From positions 1 through 64,000 of the forward strand of contig NZ_JALIRM010000008.1 in assembly GCF_022900255.1 (NCBI RefSeq): 64,000 nucleotides of DNA, written 5' to 3'. The first letter of the stretch is position 1. The number at the start of each line of letters is the position of its first letter. Origin of the DNA: Lederbergia wuyishanensis (GTDB lineage: Bacteria; Bacillota; Bacilli; Bacillales; Bacillaceae_C). Under the pieces are notes generated by a model that saw only the letters and a list, made by a program, of their open reading frames with translations, ran no database searches and was not told the DNA's origin. The position numbers and the translations under genes are program-made. Of this stretch, positions 19,100-29,477 are shown piece by piece.

Positions 19100-19438
19100 A
19101 TGAACCAGGAAGTTACCAAATTTATCGAAAGTCTTAATCAGCCGTGGAAGATTGAAGTCACAAATCAACTTCGTCAATTGGTCCATAAAGCTATACCTGA
19201 AGTGGAAGAACGAATTCAATATAAGAAGCCGCATTTCCTAAAAAACGGTCATTATGCTGCGGTAATCTCACCCTCCAAGGACGCCATTGCTTTTATGATT
19301 ATGAATGCAGCTGGACTTGATGTACCGAAAGGTTTTGATGGTCCTGCGGAGCGGAAATGGTTAAAAATTTATGAAGGGGATTTACCTCCTTATGATGTCC
19401 TAGCCAAATTGCTTGTTCAGGCATCCAGTTCGCTATAG
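19100..19438 (+). CDS. DUF1801-domain protein (YdhG-like)
   Basis: About 112 residues with the DUF1801 features IRQLVHKAIPEVEERIQY-like helix, YKKPHFLKNGHYAAVISPSKD strand pair and a C-terminal helix. The biochemical role is unknown; proteins of this fold often sit beside AHSA1-domain genes, as here. ATG at 19100 with GGAAGGTGA upstream; an in-frame GTG at 19091 lies in that ribosome site. A terminator follows at 19485. Confidence 0.82.
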   Translation: MNQEVTKFIESLNQPWKIEVTNQLRQLVHKAIPEVEERIQYKKPHFLKNGHYAAVISPSKDAIAFMIMNAAGLDVPKGFDGPAERKWLKIYEGDLPPYDVLAKLLVQASSSL

Positions 19439-19484
19439 AATACTAAGGAAATGCCAAACATTACCTTTTTATCAAATTGATTGG

Positions 19485-19522
19485 GAGTCCGCTCACTATT
19501 AATTAGTTGGGACTCTTTTTTT
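19485..19522 (+). terminator. Terminator after the DUF1801 gene
   Basis: GAGTCC (19485-19490) pairs with GGACTC (19510-19515) across a 19-base loop, then a T run. Confidence 0.7.
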
Positions 19523-20084
19523 AATTAGATTACTAGTCGTTAAGTAATTCTAAAATTGCTAAAAAAACAACAAACTACCGCTTCTAACCTATCTACATTG
19601 TGTTATTTAACGATAGATCGTTTGGACCTATACTTTTTGTCTGTGCTGGGGTCTAATTTGAGAGGATATTTTATCGGTCGATTTGGGTACTACCTATTAA
19701 TAACAAAATTATACTTTTGCCCCATGAACGCATGTATTTTACCTTCTCGAAGCTCCTGATTTTTTTCTACATCTCAAGAGCATAATTATCATTATATGCT
19801 CTACTCTACTCGCGCAATCCCCTCTTTTTTTTCCAACTCATATTAAAAATATATTCTCACATCATTTCACCAAATCTTCGTCGATTTCTTTTTTTCTCCT
19901 ATTAACCCATAAAGCTGAGCATAGGCAAATTGTTCGTTACCCAAGCATTTAAAGAAACAATTTGAATATCGTAAAATGAAAAATATACAATAGTAATGGA
20001 AATAAGTTCGCATTCGTATTAATTCAGTATTAGGATTAAGAGTAAGTCATTTGACATAATAATAGGATGCTAGGAGTGAAGTAA
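19523..20084. other. 560-bp non-coding stretch
   Basis: AT-rich, no supported gene. A 67-codon frame at 19556-19759 has no ribosome site or recognisable product. A TTGACA at about 20051 is too close to the next gene to be its promoter. Confidence 0.4.
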
Positions 20085-20474
20085 ATGAACGAATTACAAG
20101 TATTTAGTGAACTTCATAAGTTTTTAAATGGTCTCGGTAGTATGAATTATACCCTTGCCCCAAAGAGTTTAACATTGGGATATAAGCCTTTTAGTTTTAG
20201 TGGCGGGATGCCAAAGTTTGCTACTTTATATGGGGAAAAACGTTACAACTGTTTGATACTACATGTTGATCCGGGTAATCAGGAATCACTTAAAGGAAAA
20301 ATGATTCAAAAAGATATTCAGGAACTCTTTCATTTTAATATAAAAGATATGAGAAGTTTTACTTTAAAAAAACATGAGGTTTATGTTCCATTTGAAGTAA
20401 TCCACAATAAAGATAGGATGGAACAATTAAAGGATTTTGTCCGAAGACAATATGAAATTTTCGTAAGTAGATGA
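20085..20474 (+). CDS. Hypothetical protein, 129 residues
   Basis: Not recognised. Soluble, basic, no signal peptide or membrane span; segments such as KSLTLGYKPFSFSGGMPKFATLYGEKRYNCLILHVDPGNQ suggest a compact alpha/beta fold, and a C-terminal helix MEQLKDFVRRQYEIFVSR. A good ribosome site (TAGGAGTGA, about six bases before the ATG) supports a real gene. It stands alone, with non-coding DNA on both sides. Confidence 0.65.
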   Translation: MNELQVFSELHKFLNGLGSMNYTLAPKSLTLGYKPFSFSGGMPKFATLYGEKRYNCLILHVDPGNQESLKGKMIQKDIQELFHFNIKDMRSFTLKKHEVYVPFEVIHNKDRMEQLKDFVRRQYEIFVSR

Positions 20475-20593
20475 AGAATAGAATTTTTGGGACCTTTTCT
20501 TGTGAACAATACAATATCCCATTTGATATCCGTTATTATTGGTTTTGCCAATTACACTCTAGAAAAGTAAAAATGTCGCGTAAAAGTTTCAAA

Positions 20594-20636
20594 AGTAGGC
20601 AACTACCCCATTAGGAGCTGCCTATTTACTTTTTTG
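20594..20636 (+). terminator. Terminator-like hairpin
   Basis: TAGGCA near 20596 pairs with TGCCTA near 20619, with imperfect inner pairing and a T run at about 20631. It probably ends the 20085 gene transcript 120 bases after the stop. Confidence 0.6.
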
Positions 20637-20729
20637 ATATCCAATTTACGATAAGGTAGTATTAGATTAACAATTAGTCTTTGCCTTTGATTAGAGTGAG
20701 GCTTAACGCTATTTTTATGGAGGTCTATT

Positions 20730-21227
20730 ATGGATAATAACGATATATTAATTCGATTGAGATATGCGCTGGAAATTAAGAATAAAGAAATGGCAGAGAT
20801 CTTTAAACTTGGGGGAGTAAATGTATCAGTCCCAGAAGTAATAAAGATTCTCACAAAATACGACGAGTATGATGAGGAAAGTGAGGAGCAATTAAAATGT
20901 AATAACAGTATGTTAGATTCATTTTTAAATGGTTTTATTATTTATAAAAGAGGAAAACAAGAGCCAAAACCAGGGCAGTCTGATACGCCAGATCCGTCTA
21001 TAAAGAAAAGTGCAAATGTTAATAATCTCCTGTTAAAGAAAGTGAAAATTGCATTGGCATTAACGACTGAGGATATGCTGGAAATATTCGAAAATGCAGG
21101 AATCACGGTTACAAAAGGGGAGCTAGGCGCTTTATTAAGAAAAGAAGGACATAAGAATTATAAAGAGTGCGGAGATAAATATGCCAGGAATTTCTTAAAA
21201 GGATTGGCAATCAAATACAGGGAATAA
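20730..21227 (+). CDS. DUF1456 (YehS-like) protein
   Basis: 165 residues made of two repeats of the DUF1456 helix module: residues 1-75 (NDILIRLRYALEIKNKEMAEIFKLGG...FLNGFIIYKRGK) and 90-165 (NNLLLKKVKIALALTTEDMLEIFENAG...CGDKYARNFLKGLAIKYRE). Length and repeat layout match E. coli YehS. The function is unknown; a nucleic acid-related role has been suggested for the fold. TATGGAGG precedes the ATG. The YgjP-like gene starts 20 bases later, so they are likely one operon. Confidence 0.88.
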   Translation: MDNNDILIRLRYALEIKNKEMAEIFKLGGVNVSVPEVIKILTKYDEYDEESEEQLKCNNSMLDSFLNGFIIYKRGKQEPKPGQSDTPDPSIKKSANVNNLLLKKVKIALALTTEDMLEIFENAGITVTKGELGALLRKEGHKNYKECGDKYARNFLKGLAIKYRE

Positions 21228-21247
21228 GCCGTAATACAGGTGATGAC

Positions 21248-21955
21248 ATGATACATACCTACTTAGGTGAGACAATACGTTTTGAAATCAAGTACAAAAA
21301 TCGTACATCTATAGGAATTACAATAGATAGTTATGGAAATATTGAGGTTCAAGCTCCGAGAGGGACATCGGATGATAGAGTACTTCAAATACTAGAAGAA
21401 AAATGGGATCTTATACAGCAAAAATTAATAGAAATGAAGGATAGGCAGCTGGGGCCGCAGAAAAAGGTCTATGAGTATGGTGAGAGATTTCTTTATTTAG
21501 GTAACAGTTATCCCATTCAGATTTTCCAAGATATTAATATAACGCAAGATCATGTAGTGTTTGAAGATGACAAGCTTCATATTTATGTAAAGCAGCCAGA
21601 CACTGAAAAAATAAAGCAAGCTTTGAAACGATTTTATTACAAACAGTGTAAGGCGTTAGTGGAAAAGAGCATTTCCTCCTATCAAAGCAACTTCAAAACA
21701 AAACCACGTTCTATTCGTATCTCGGATAGTAAAGCAACTTGGGGAACCTGTGATTCAAAGCTACAGTTAACATTTAATTGGCGACTAGCAATGGCACCAC
21801 CTGAGGTCATTGACTATGTAGTCGTTCATGAAATGTGCCATATGGTTCATATGAATCACGACCGATCCTTCTGGCGTCTTGTTGGAAAAATAATGCCTGA
21901 TTATAAGGAAAAGGAAAACTGGTTGACTTTATCAAGCTGGAAAATGACTATTTAG
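21248..21955 (+). CDS. YgjP-like (DUF45) zinc metallopeptidase
   Basis: 235 residues. The C-terminal SprT/WLM-like metalloprotease domain has VVVHEMCHMVHMNHDRSFW, giving HExxH plus a third His, and the RISDSKATWGTCDSKLQLTFNWRL segment conserved in YgjP. The N-terminal half is the beta-rich DUF45 region. Frequently linked to restriction or DNA repair genes in other bacteria; here it follows a DUF1456 gene. AGGTGATGAC precedes the ATG. Substrate unknown. Confidence 0.88.
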   Translation: MIHTYLGETIRFEIKYKNRTSIGITIDSYGNIEVQAPRGTSDDRVLQILEEKWDLIQQKLIEMKDRQLGPQKKVYEYGERFLYLGNSYPIQIFQDINITQDHVVFEDDKLHIYVKQPDTEKIKQALKRFYYKQCKALVEKSISSYQSNFKTKPRSIRISDSKATWGTCDSKLQLTFNWRLAMAPPEVIDYVVVHEMCHMVHMNHDRSFWRLVGKIMPDYKEKENWLTLSSWKMTI

Positions 21956-22090
21956 TAGTCCCGTTTGAGTGGTTGATTTTCAGTGCATATTAAAACGGAG
22001 AGAGCGGATACCTGCTCTCTTTATCTATGCAATCTTCTTTTTTCAGAAAAGTGTGATAGAATGTCAGTAAAACTAGAAGGAGGCTTTCAA

Positions 22091-22459
22091 ATGGCTGTAC
22101 CTCAAGGAATATTGACATGGACTTTTATTTCGGAGTGTCCAATTCCAAATGACGTAAATGATTTATTTGTAGACGGTGAAAAAGCTATTGCTGCTTATAA
22201 AACATTCAGGGATAGTGCAATCTTTACAACTAAGAGGTTAATTGTAAGGGATGCACAGGGTTTAACTGGTAAAAAGGTTGAAATCTATTCTCTGCCATAC
22301 TCATCAATTCACATGTGGTCAACAGAGAATGCCGGAAGTTTTCTTGATGTAAACGCAGAGGTTGAATTATGGACAAAAGCTGGTCATATTAAAGTTAATC
22401 TGAAAAAAGGTATTGATATTCGTAAGCTAGACAGATTAATTGCAAATGCCCTATTATAA
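22091..22459 (+). CDS. Bacterial PH-domain protein (bPH_1/PF08000-like)
   Basis: 122 residues, one pleckstrin-homology-like beta barrel: EKAIAAYKTFRDSAIFTTKRLIVRDAQG, then KKVEIYSLPYSSIHMWSTENAGSFLDVNAEVELWT and a closing helix DIRKLDRLIANALL. This matches small Bacillus PH proteins of unknown role. AAGGAGG lies six to seven bases before the ATG at 22091; the frame is open upstream to 21983 but without signals. Monocistronic. Confidence 0.8.
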   Translation: MAVPQGILTWTFISECPIPNDVNDLFVDGEKAIAAYKTFRDSAIFTTKRLIVRDAQGLTGKKVEIYSLPYSSIHMWSTENAGSFLDVNAEVELWTKAGHIKVNLKKGIDIRKLDRLIANALL

Positions 22460-22639
22460 TTTATATTTTTTTATTGGCTTTAAATATAAAGATGCCAGTT
22501 TTACAATCAATTGAATGTAAGAAGGCCTTAAATCTTTTGCATTGTGCGTTTGGATATCTATCTTTCTATTACCAAAAAAGTAATGATTGAAAATCCGAAT
22601 AGAAGTGCTATAATAACAATATTCTACAATTCTATAGTT

Positions 22640-22832
22640 ATTCACTCATATAATCGCGGGGATAGGGCCTGCAAGTTTCTACCAATTTGCCGTAAACAAA
22701 TCGACTATGGGTGGCAAATGATTGGAAAAATAAGGTTACTTGATAATCTTGTTTTTTCCTATTTCTTTAAGACTCAAACTCGAAGACTTTGCTACCTATA
22801 TTTAATAGGGGGCATCGTCTCCGAGTTTTTTT
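22640..22832 (+). promoter_or_regulatory. Guanine riboswitch and terminator controlling xpt-pbuX
   Basis: The aptamer lies at about 22643-22715, with the purine-riboswitch conserved bases tataatcg, caagtttctacc, ccgtaaa and cgactatggg. The C of GACTATG corresponds to the residue that pairs with guanine, so this is a guanine/xanthine type rather than adenine. The expression platform ends in a terminator at 22777-22832 (AACTCG...CGAGTT then T run). Ligand binding should stop transcription before xpt. Upstream ORFs through this region (22544-22840) are not genes. Confidence 0.95.
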
Positions 22833-22849
22833 CATTTTAAGTCAGTTAG

Positions 22850-23451
<602 letters not shown>

Positions 23452-23452
<1 letters not shown>

Positions 23453-24756
23453 TGAAAAATGCATTGAAGTCCACCACATTAGGAATCCAGCATCTTTTGG
23501 CTATGTATGCAGGCGCTATTCTCGTGCCATTAATTATCGGAAAATCGTTGGGATTTGATCATAAACAATTAACGTATCTTGTGTCGATTGATATTTTGAT
23601 GTGTGGAGTTGCAACACTATTACAAATCATGAGTAACCGATTTGTTGGAGTTGGCCTCCCTGTTGTGCTTGGTTGTACATTTACTGCAGTTGGTCCGATT
23701 ATGAAAATTGGTGAGGAATTTGGTATATCTGCTATTTATGGTTCCATCATTGCCTCTGGATTGATCATCATGTTGATTGCTGGCTTTTTTGGCAAATTGA
23801 TCAAATTTTTTCCACCAGTTGTAACAGGTTCCGTTGTGACTATTATTGGTATTACGCTAATTCCAGTAGCAATCAATAATATGGGCGGTGGCCAAGATGC
23901 GGCGGATTTTGGGTCATTGTCAAATATTATATTAGCTTTTGGAACCTTAATAACGATTATCTTAATCTTCCGTTTTTCCACTGGCTTTATTCGGGCAATC
24001 TCCATATTACTCGGTCTTGGTGTTGGTACAATTGCTGCCAGTATCATGGGTAAGGTTGATTTAATGCCGGTACAGGATGCGGCAGTTGCACAAATGGTAA
24101 AGCCATTCTATTTTGGATATCCGACATTTGAATGGTCAGCCATTCTTACAATGACAATCGTTGGGATGGTATCTTTAGTAGAGTCTACGGGTGTTTATTT
24201 TGCTCTGAGTGATATTTGTGAAAAGAAGCTGAAGAAAGAGGACTTGGCAAAAGGTTATCGAGCAGAAGGGCTAGCTTCCGTCATTGGTGGTCTCTTCAAT
24301 GCCTTCCCATACACAACATTTTCGCAAAATGTCGGTTTGATTCAAATGTCAGGTGTTCGGTCTCGAAAAGTGATTTTAATTACTGGTTCCATGCTAATCG
24401 CCCTTGGTTTCCTGCCTAAAATTGCGGCATTCACAACCATTATTCCAACCTCCGTCTTAGGGGGAGCAATGATGGCGATGTTTGGTATGGTCGTTTCTCA
24501 AGGGATTAAAATGCTAAGTAAAACTATTTCCGATTCCCAAGAAAACTCGATGATTATTGCTTGTTCTGTCGGGTTAGGTCTTGGTGTTACGGTTGCACCT
24601 AACCTATTTTCAGCACTTCCATCAGGACTACAAATATTAACGAGTAATGGTATTGTTGCTGGTAGTCTAACAGCTATTGCGCTTAATATTATTTTTAATA
24701 TGTTGCCAAATAGGAAAAGGCAAGAAACAATTGTTGTTACGAAGCAAAGTGCTTAA
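23452..24756 (+). CDS. pbuX: Xanthine permease PbuX (NCS2 family)
   Basis: Proton-coupled uptake of xanthine. 434 residues with about 14 predicted membrane segments. NCS2 features are LGIQHLLAMYAGAILVPLIIG, VGLPVVLGCTFTAVGPI, the SLVESTGVYFALSD loop and NAFPYTTFSQNVGLIQMSGVRSR. Translation is coupled to xpt through a TAATG overlap. The operon ends at a strong terminator at 24773. Confidence 0.96.
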
Positions 24757-24772
24757 AAGGTAAAAACATGCT

Positions 24773-24822
24773 CCTATTCATCTTGCGGTGATTAATTACG
24801 CAAGCTGAATAGGATTTTTTTT
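24773..24822 (+). terminator. Terminator of xpt-pbuX
   Basis: CCTATTCA(t)CTTGCG pairs with CGCAAG(c)TGAATAGG, ending at 24813, then a long T run. Confidence 0.9.
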
Positions 24823-25081
24823 GCACTCTGAAGAAGTCGCAAAAGTAGAACATTTCATTTCACCCCAAAAAAAATCTCATTAGCCAGGGTCACAAGTAAT
24901 TCGTTAAAGTTATTACCAGCACTTTCTTATGCGTAACAGACTTTTGGATGAGAAAGTTCGCAACTTATGAAGGATTACTGTATTCCACCTTTAATATAAT
25001 ATTATAGGTAACTATTTTGTACGTCCTCTTTCCATTCACTTTGAGGGGTTATTGAATTCATTTTCAGGGAGAGTGAAACCA
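24823..25081. other. Intergenic stretch before the Rieske gene
   Basis: No gene or structured element recognised. An AT-rich patch near 24990 (taatataatatta) could hold the promoter. Confidence 0.4.
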
Positions 25082-26845
25082 TTGTCAGAATTGATCTATG
25101 CAGGGTCATTAAAGACGCTAGAAGATGAAGGTGCAAAGGTAATAAAAGGTGGAAGTCATGCAATTGCAGTATTTGTTCACGAAAAACAAGTATATGCGGT
25201 GGATAATCGTTGCCCGCATATGGGTTTTCCCCTCCATACAGGAAGCTTGTGTAATGGGATTTTAACGTGTCACTGGCATCATGCTCGCTTTGATATAAAA
25301 AGCGGCGGAACCTTGGATCCATGGGCAGATGATGTCGCTACATATCCTGTTGAAATTAAAGAAGATGAGGTTTGGGTCAACCCTGTTCCTTATAATAAAG
25401 TAACAGTCGAAAAATTAAGAGTGCGATTACGTGAAGGGCTTGAGCAAAATTTAAGTCTTGTCATCGCAAAATCAGTTGTCGGATTGATGGAAGCTGGTTT
25501 TCCAGCGACTGAGATCGCACAGGTAGGAGTCGAATTCGGAACGACACATCATCAAGGTGGCTGGGGTTCTGGTTTGACGATTTTAACAGCCATGACTAAT
25601 ATATTGCCTAAATTGGATAAAACCGGTCAGATTTTAGGATTGTTTCAAGGTCTCGTTCATGTTGCAAGGGAAAGTTCCGGAAGAGGAACACGATTTTTAC
25701 TCGGACCACTTCCTGTCTCAGATGAAATGAATACCCAATCATTCGAACAATTATCTGAATGGTATCGTCATTGTGTAGAGGTCCGCGATTCTCAGGGAGC
25801 TGAACGAGTACTCTTGACAGCGATTGAATTAGGCTTCTCGAATGAGCAGCTTGCTGACATGATGATGACAGCGATTACGGATCATTTTTATGTAAATACA
25901 GGTCATACAGTCGATTTTCATAATAAAGCATTCGAGATTCTCAATCAGATTGGTTTTGAGCACCGGCCATATGTATTATCATCATTGTTACCCGGTATCG
26001 GTAATATATCCCGGAGTGAAGAATCCCATAGCTGGCAATCACCTGTGAACTTGGTTAAACCATTAATGGAGGCATTCCAGGAATTACCTGATATTCTTGC
26101 TAATCCTTTAGCTCAAGGGGAAATTGATGTGGATGAAGCAGCATTGGTCAAGCAAATTTTATCAGATAATGCTTTAAAGACAGTAAATACGATGTTGGAT
26201 GCACTTAAAACTGGAATCTCTCCTGTACGTTTGGCCCAGCTCGTAGCTTTGGCGGCGGCGGAACGGATTTCCCGTTTCCATGTACAAAATGAATTCAATG
26301 ACTGGATTACCGCACTTCATACTTTTACTCATGCGCATGCGGTACATGAAACGTTAAGACGCTCCACGACACCTGAACTAACCCGCGCTGTTTTCCATGG
26401 GGCGATGAGTGTCTATCTTGATCGTTTCCTCAATACACCTTCTGCAAGGAGACCAGAACCAAAGAATATAGAAGCTGAACCGCAGAATCCTGCTGAATTA
26501 TTGGAAATGATGAATCAACAACAACAAGTTACAGAATCAGCACGTTGGGTAGTGAATTACTTGGCACGCGGCGGTGATAAAGGTGAACTCTTCAATACAC
26601 TCGGGCATGCTTTGCTGAGAGAGGATGCAGAGTTTCATTCTTTTCAAATGTATGAAGCAGCGATGGTAGAACATGAACGTTGGGAAATAGAGGATTCCGA
26701 GCTGGCTCGTCATGCACAAGAAACGTTGATCCTCGCAGTAACTCGTTATTTAGCTGGCCATGCGCCAACAGCTAGGGAAACGCCACATACAGCTCGAATT
26801 GCAATGCGCCTCCACCGCGGTGAAAAATTATTTGAAGATGAATGA
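25082..26845 (+). CDS. Large Rieske [2Fe-2S] protein
   Basis: About 587 residues. The N-terminal 100 residues form a Rieske domain with the full cluster ligands C44, H46 (CPHMGFP) and C63, H66 (CHWHHARFD). The remaining 480 residues are mostly helical and match no domain I can name; they are rich in His and acidic residues and contain repeated helical pairs. Such large Rieske fusions occur in Bacillaceae as uncharacterised proteins; an electron-transfer or oxygenase role is only an inference. Start: TTG at 25082 with GGGAGAGTG upstream; GTG at 25073 is an alternative. Own terminator downstream. Confidence 0.8.
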   Translation: MSELIYAGSLKTLEDEGAKVIKGGSHAIAVFVHEKQVYAVDNRCPHMGFPLHTGSLCNGILTCHWHHARFDIKSGGTLDPWADDVATYPVEIKEDEVWVNPVPYNKVTVEKLRVRLREGLEQNLSLVIAKSVVGLMEAGFPATEIAQVGVEFGTTHHQGGWGSGLTILTAMTNILPKLDKTGQILGLFQGLVHVARESSGRGTRFLLGPLPVSDEMNTQSFEQLSEWYRHCVEVRDSQGAERVLLTAIELGFSNEQLADMMMTAITDHFYVNTGHTVDFHNKAFEILNQIGFEHRPYVLSSLLPGIGNISRSEESHSWQSPVNLVKPLMEAFQELPDILANPLAQGEIDVDEAALVKQILSDNALKTVNTMLDALKTGISPVRLAQLVALAAAERISRFHVQNEFNDWITALHTFTHAHAVHETLRRSTTPELTRAVFHGAMSVYLDRFLNTPSARRPEPKNIEAEPQNPAELLEMMNQQQQVTESARWVVNYLARGGDKGELFNTLGHALLREDAEFHSFQMYEAAMVEHERWEIEDSELARHAQETLILAVTRYLAGHAPTARETPHTARIAMRLHRGEKLFEDE

Positions 26846-26868
26846 TTGTGAAAAAAGAAAAATGGAAT

Positions 26869-26900
26869 CCCGCTTGATCAATTTCAAGTGGGTTTTTTTT
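26869..26900 (+). terminator. Terminator after the Rieske gene
   Basis: CCCGCTTGA (26869-26877) pairs with TCAAGTGGG (26884-26892), followed by eight T. Confidence 0.9.
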
Positions 26901-26971
26901 GGTAGGCTGTTTTCGTAAACTTTGTTGTTTTTTTATGTTTATCTAAATTTACATAGTTTACTGATATTTAT

Positions 26972-27017
26972 TTAGATTCAGAATCTAATTTATTTAACAT
27001 ATAAACAAAGCTATAAT
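26972..27017 (+). promoter_or_regulatory. Promoter region of the first sigma/anti-sigma fusion gene
   Basis: TATAAT at 27012-27017 lies in a block conserved before the second copy (TATAAT at 33005-33010): agaatctaatttatttaac...aacaaagctataatagg. A 13-base palindrome AGATTCAGAATCT lies upstream in this copy and is damaged in the other. The -35 is poor (TTTATT), which suggests an activator or another sigma factor. Confidence 0.5.
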
Positions 27018-27251
27018 AGGATTAAACGACCTGGAAATTAAGGGGAAAATATGCAATCCAGTTGGTTTTAAGATAAATAGAGTTAAGTGTACAAGAAAAG
27101 TAGAAATTCACAGCCTTTTCAGGTAGCAAGTTTCAAAATTAGAGACGGGTATTTAAGTTTTGAATCGCCTGCCCACGTCCTTTTCGTAACGTTGGAAAAA
27201 CTAATAGAGAATTCAAATATAAAAAGAAAATTTAAAGGGGGATACATATTA

Positions 27252-29327
27252 ATGATCCCAGCAAAAATAGATTCAATGTCGATTACTACTATAAGAGAAA
27301 ATGGCATGGAATTTATCGTTAATTGGTTCGAACAGCATAAAGAATCATTCTATACATTCGGTTGGTGCTATCTTAGGAATCAGCAGCAAATAGAAGATCT
27401 TTTTTACCGGGCCATTATAAAAGTGCACGAGGAATTGCCCCGATATAAAAGAGAAACTTCATTCGAAATGTGGGTAAGGTCTATTTTTCTACATATCTGC
27501 CGCGAGCTTTCTAATGATAAAAGTTTACAAGTTTCCGAGGAAGGTGAACCACGGCAGGAATTATTCAAAGCGCTAGACCACCAGTTAAAAGCGGATGAGA
27601 AGGAAGCAGTGCTCCTTACATATATAATGGGAATCTCTCGAGAAGAATCTGCACATCTACTTCAAGTTTCTGCGGAAAAGATGAACGAGCTTTTGTTGTC
27701 AGGAATTCAGTCACTTAGGAAAGAAAAGGGGAATGGGTCATCCTTTAATGGCTGTAAGAAGTACTATAAGAATTACATCGATTATTTAACAAGAACTCTA
27801 GAACGTTCGAAAAAGATTGATTTCGAGAAGCATTTTTATCATTGCCAAGACTGTCAGGAGGATTTGGGCACCTTTCAGGATGTTATGCTAAATCTTAAAG
27901 AAAGAATTGAAAATTTCCATGTGCCATCTGGTTTTATGGAGAACGTCAAGGATAAGCTGGATGAAAAGGAACAGCACGAACAACAGAAGAACAAGAAACG
28001 TCAAAGAATAGGGTTTATTTTTGCGAGTGTTCTAGCATTATTAATAGGTATAGAAGTTTTTACGGGGTTTATGACCAACCTTTACTATGCATGGACAGAA
28101 GAAGATGAGCAATTGCGTGCTTTTTTACAACACGGTTTTGGTGAAAGGCTGAACCTGGAAGCGGAAAGCAATGGGGTAAAGATTAAGATCAAAAGTGTGA
28201 TTGCTGATGATATACAAACGCTTGTTTTTTATGAAATAGAAGATTCAGCGGAAGATAATCAATACATGATGGATTACAATGAAGGCTTTATTGTGGAGAA
28301 CAAACATGAAATCATGAGTCGTGACACTTCTCCAATGTACTATCCTCCTGACCTTAAATCCGATCTAAATAATAGAGAAAAGAACGTATATCATGGAAAG
28401 CTTAGTCTGCTGCCATTAAAAATGGATAACGGGACAATTAAACTTAAGATTACTAAGCTTCAGAAACTGATTGGTGAGCCCTCTGTCCAGAATAATTTTA
28501 TGGCTCAAGAGAACATGGAGTATGAAACAGGGGAGTGGAACTTCGAGATCCCTGTAACAAAACAGCCCTCTATAGAATATACGTTGGATGAAAAAACAGA
28601 GGTCGAAGGTGTCCCGGTTAGATTTGATAAACTAACGATTGCTCCAACAGCGACGATCCTGCATTGTTCTTATATTTATGATCTGCCGGAGAAGAGGATA
28701 CATGGACTTGCTTTTGATTCTCTACAAGTGAATAATAAAAAAGTTGAAGCGAATATGTATGGCAGTTATGGCGGATATGAAAACAATAATTGGCTTTCTT
28801 ATCAAATACAATTTAGCCCACTTTTTGTAAAAAAGCCAAAAGTGGTTAACATTCAATTCCAATCTGTTGATTTAATGGTAAATGAACAAAAATTCATTGT
28901 GCTAGATGCTTCTAAGACATATCCTCAATCCTTTGAATATGCAGGCAGTACAATCTCCATTGACAAGGTAGAAGTTGGACAGCCAACTAAAGTTGTCATT
29001 AGTAATCATGAAATTGAGAATAGAGAATATCTGGGACTTAACTTTGATATCGTGAGTGAGGAAGGAGAAAATGTGATTAGTTCAAGTGAATATGATTCAG
29101 AAGGTGTACTTATCGATAAAAATGGAATTGAATACGATTTAGATAAAAATCCTTACGCATATGAAGAAATCGAGCAGCCCCGTTATTTCTATACAGTTCA
29201 AAGTGTGGCGTTATACAGTAACGATGCAGAAGAGGCAGAAAAGGCAGTAATTCCTATAAGATTAGAGATTCATGGATATAATACAACAAAATATTTGGAT
29301 GATGTTGTGACGTTTACTTTAAGATAA
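27252..29327 (+). CDS. ECF sigma factor fused to membrane anti-sigma/DUF4179 sensor, copy 1
   Basis: 691 residues in one chain. Residues 20-90 resemble sigma region 2 (WFEQHKESFYTFGWCYLRNQQQIEDLFY...FEMWVRSIFLHICRELSND). Residues 112-158 resemble region 4 (ADEKEAVLLTYIMGISREESAHLL...GIQSLRKE). A ZAS-type zinc site H194-x3-C198-x2-C201 follows, a single membrane span is at about 252-274, and the outer part resembles DUF4179 plus DUF5643. Normally sigma and anti-sigma are separate proteins, so this layout implies a membrane-tethered sigma factor, perhaps freed by proteolysis. ATG at 27252 with AAAGGGGG upstream; the same start is kept in copy 2. The family assignment of the sigma part is by pattern only. 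Confidence 0.75.
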   Translation: MIPAKIDSMSITTIRENGMEFIVNWFEQHKESFYTFGWCYLRNQQQIEDLFYRAIIKVHEELPRYKRETSFEMWVRSIFLHICRELSNDKSLQVSEEGEPRQELFKALDHQLKADEKEAVLLTYIMGISREESAHLLQVSAEKMNELLLSGIQSLRKEKGNGSSFNGCKKYYKNYIDYLTRTLERSKKIDFEKHFYHCQDCQEDLGTFQDVMLNLKERIENFHVPSGFMENVKDKLDEKEQHEQQKNKKRQRIGFIFASVLALLIGIEVFTGFMTNLYYAWTEEDEQLRAFLQHGFGERLNLEAESNGVKIKIKSVIADDIQTLVFYEIEDSAEDNQYMMDYNEGFIVENKHEIMSRDTSPMYYPPDLKSDLNNREKNVYHGKLSLLPLKMDNGTIKLKITKLQKLIGEPSVQNNFMAQENMEYETGEWNFEIPVTKQPSIEYTLDEKTEVEGVPVRFDKLTIAPTATILHCSYIYDLPEKRIHGLAFDSLQVNNKKVEANMYGSYGGYENNNWLSYQIQFSPLFVKKPKVVNIQFQSVDLMVNEQKFIVLDASKTYPQSFEYAGSTISIDKVEVGQPTKVVISNHEIENREYLGLNFDIVSEEGENVISSSEYDSEGVLIDKNGIEYDLDKNPYAYEEIEQPRYFYTVQSVALYSNDAEEAEKAVIPIRLEIHGYNTTKYLDDVVTFTLR

Positions 29328-29477
29328 AACATTTAATACATACATGCTATGGTTACAAAAATTCTTCGATATAAATATAGAAAATCACTAGCAACCATAT
29401 GCTGCCAAAATCAAATAGATATATATTATCCATAATGAATGAAACTATTGAAAATAGAAAAAATGAGGTGATTTTTT

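Noticed and set aside
19556-19759. 67-codon plus-strand frame
   Set aside because: No ribosome site and no protein-like composition.
22544-22840. 98-codon frame across the riboswitch
   Set aside because: It runs through the conserved purine aptamer and terminator; conservation there is for RNA structure.
27087-27251. 55-residue N-terminal extension of the first sigma fusion
   Set aside because: Not conserved in copy 2, which starts at the equivalent ATG with the same ribosome site.
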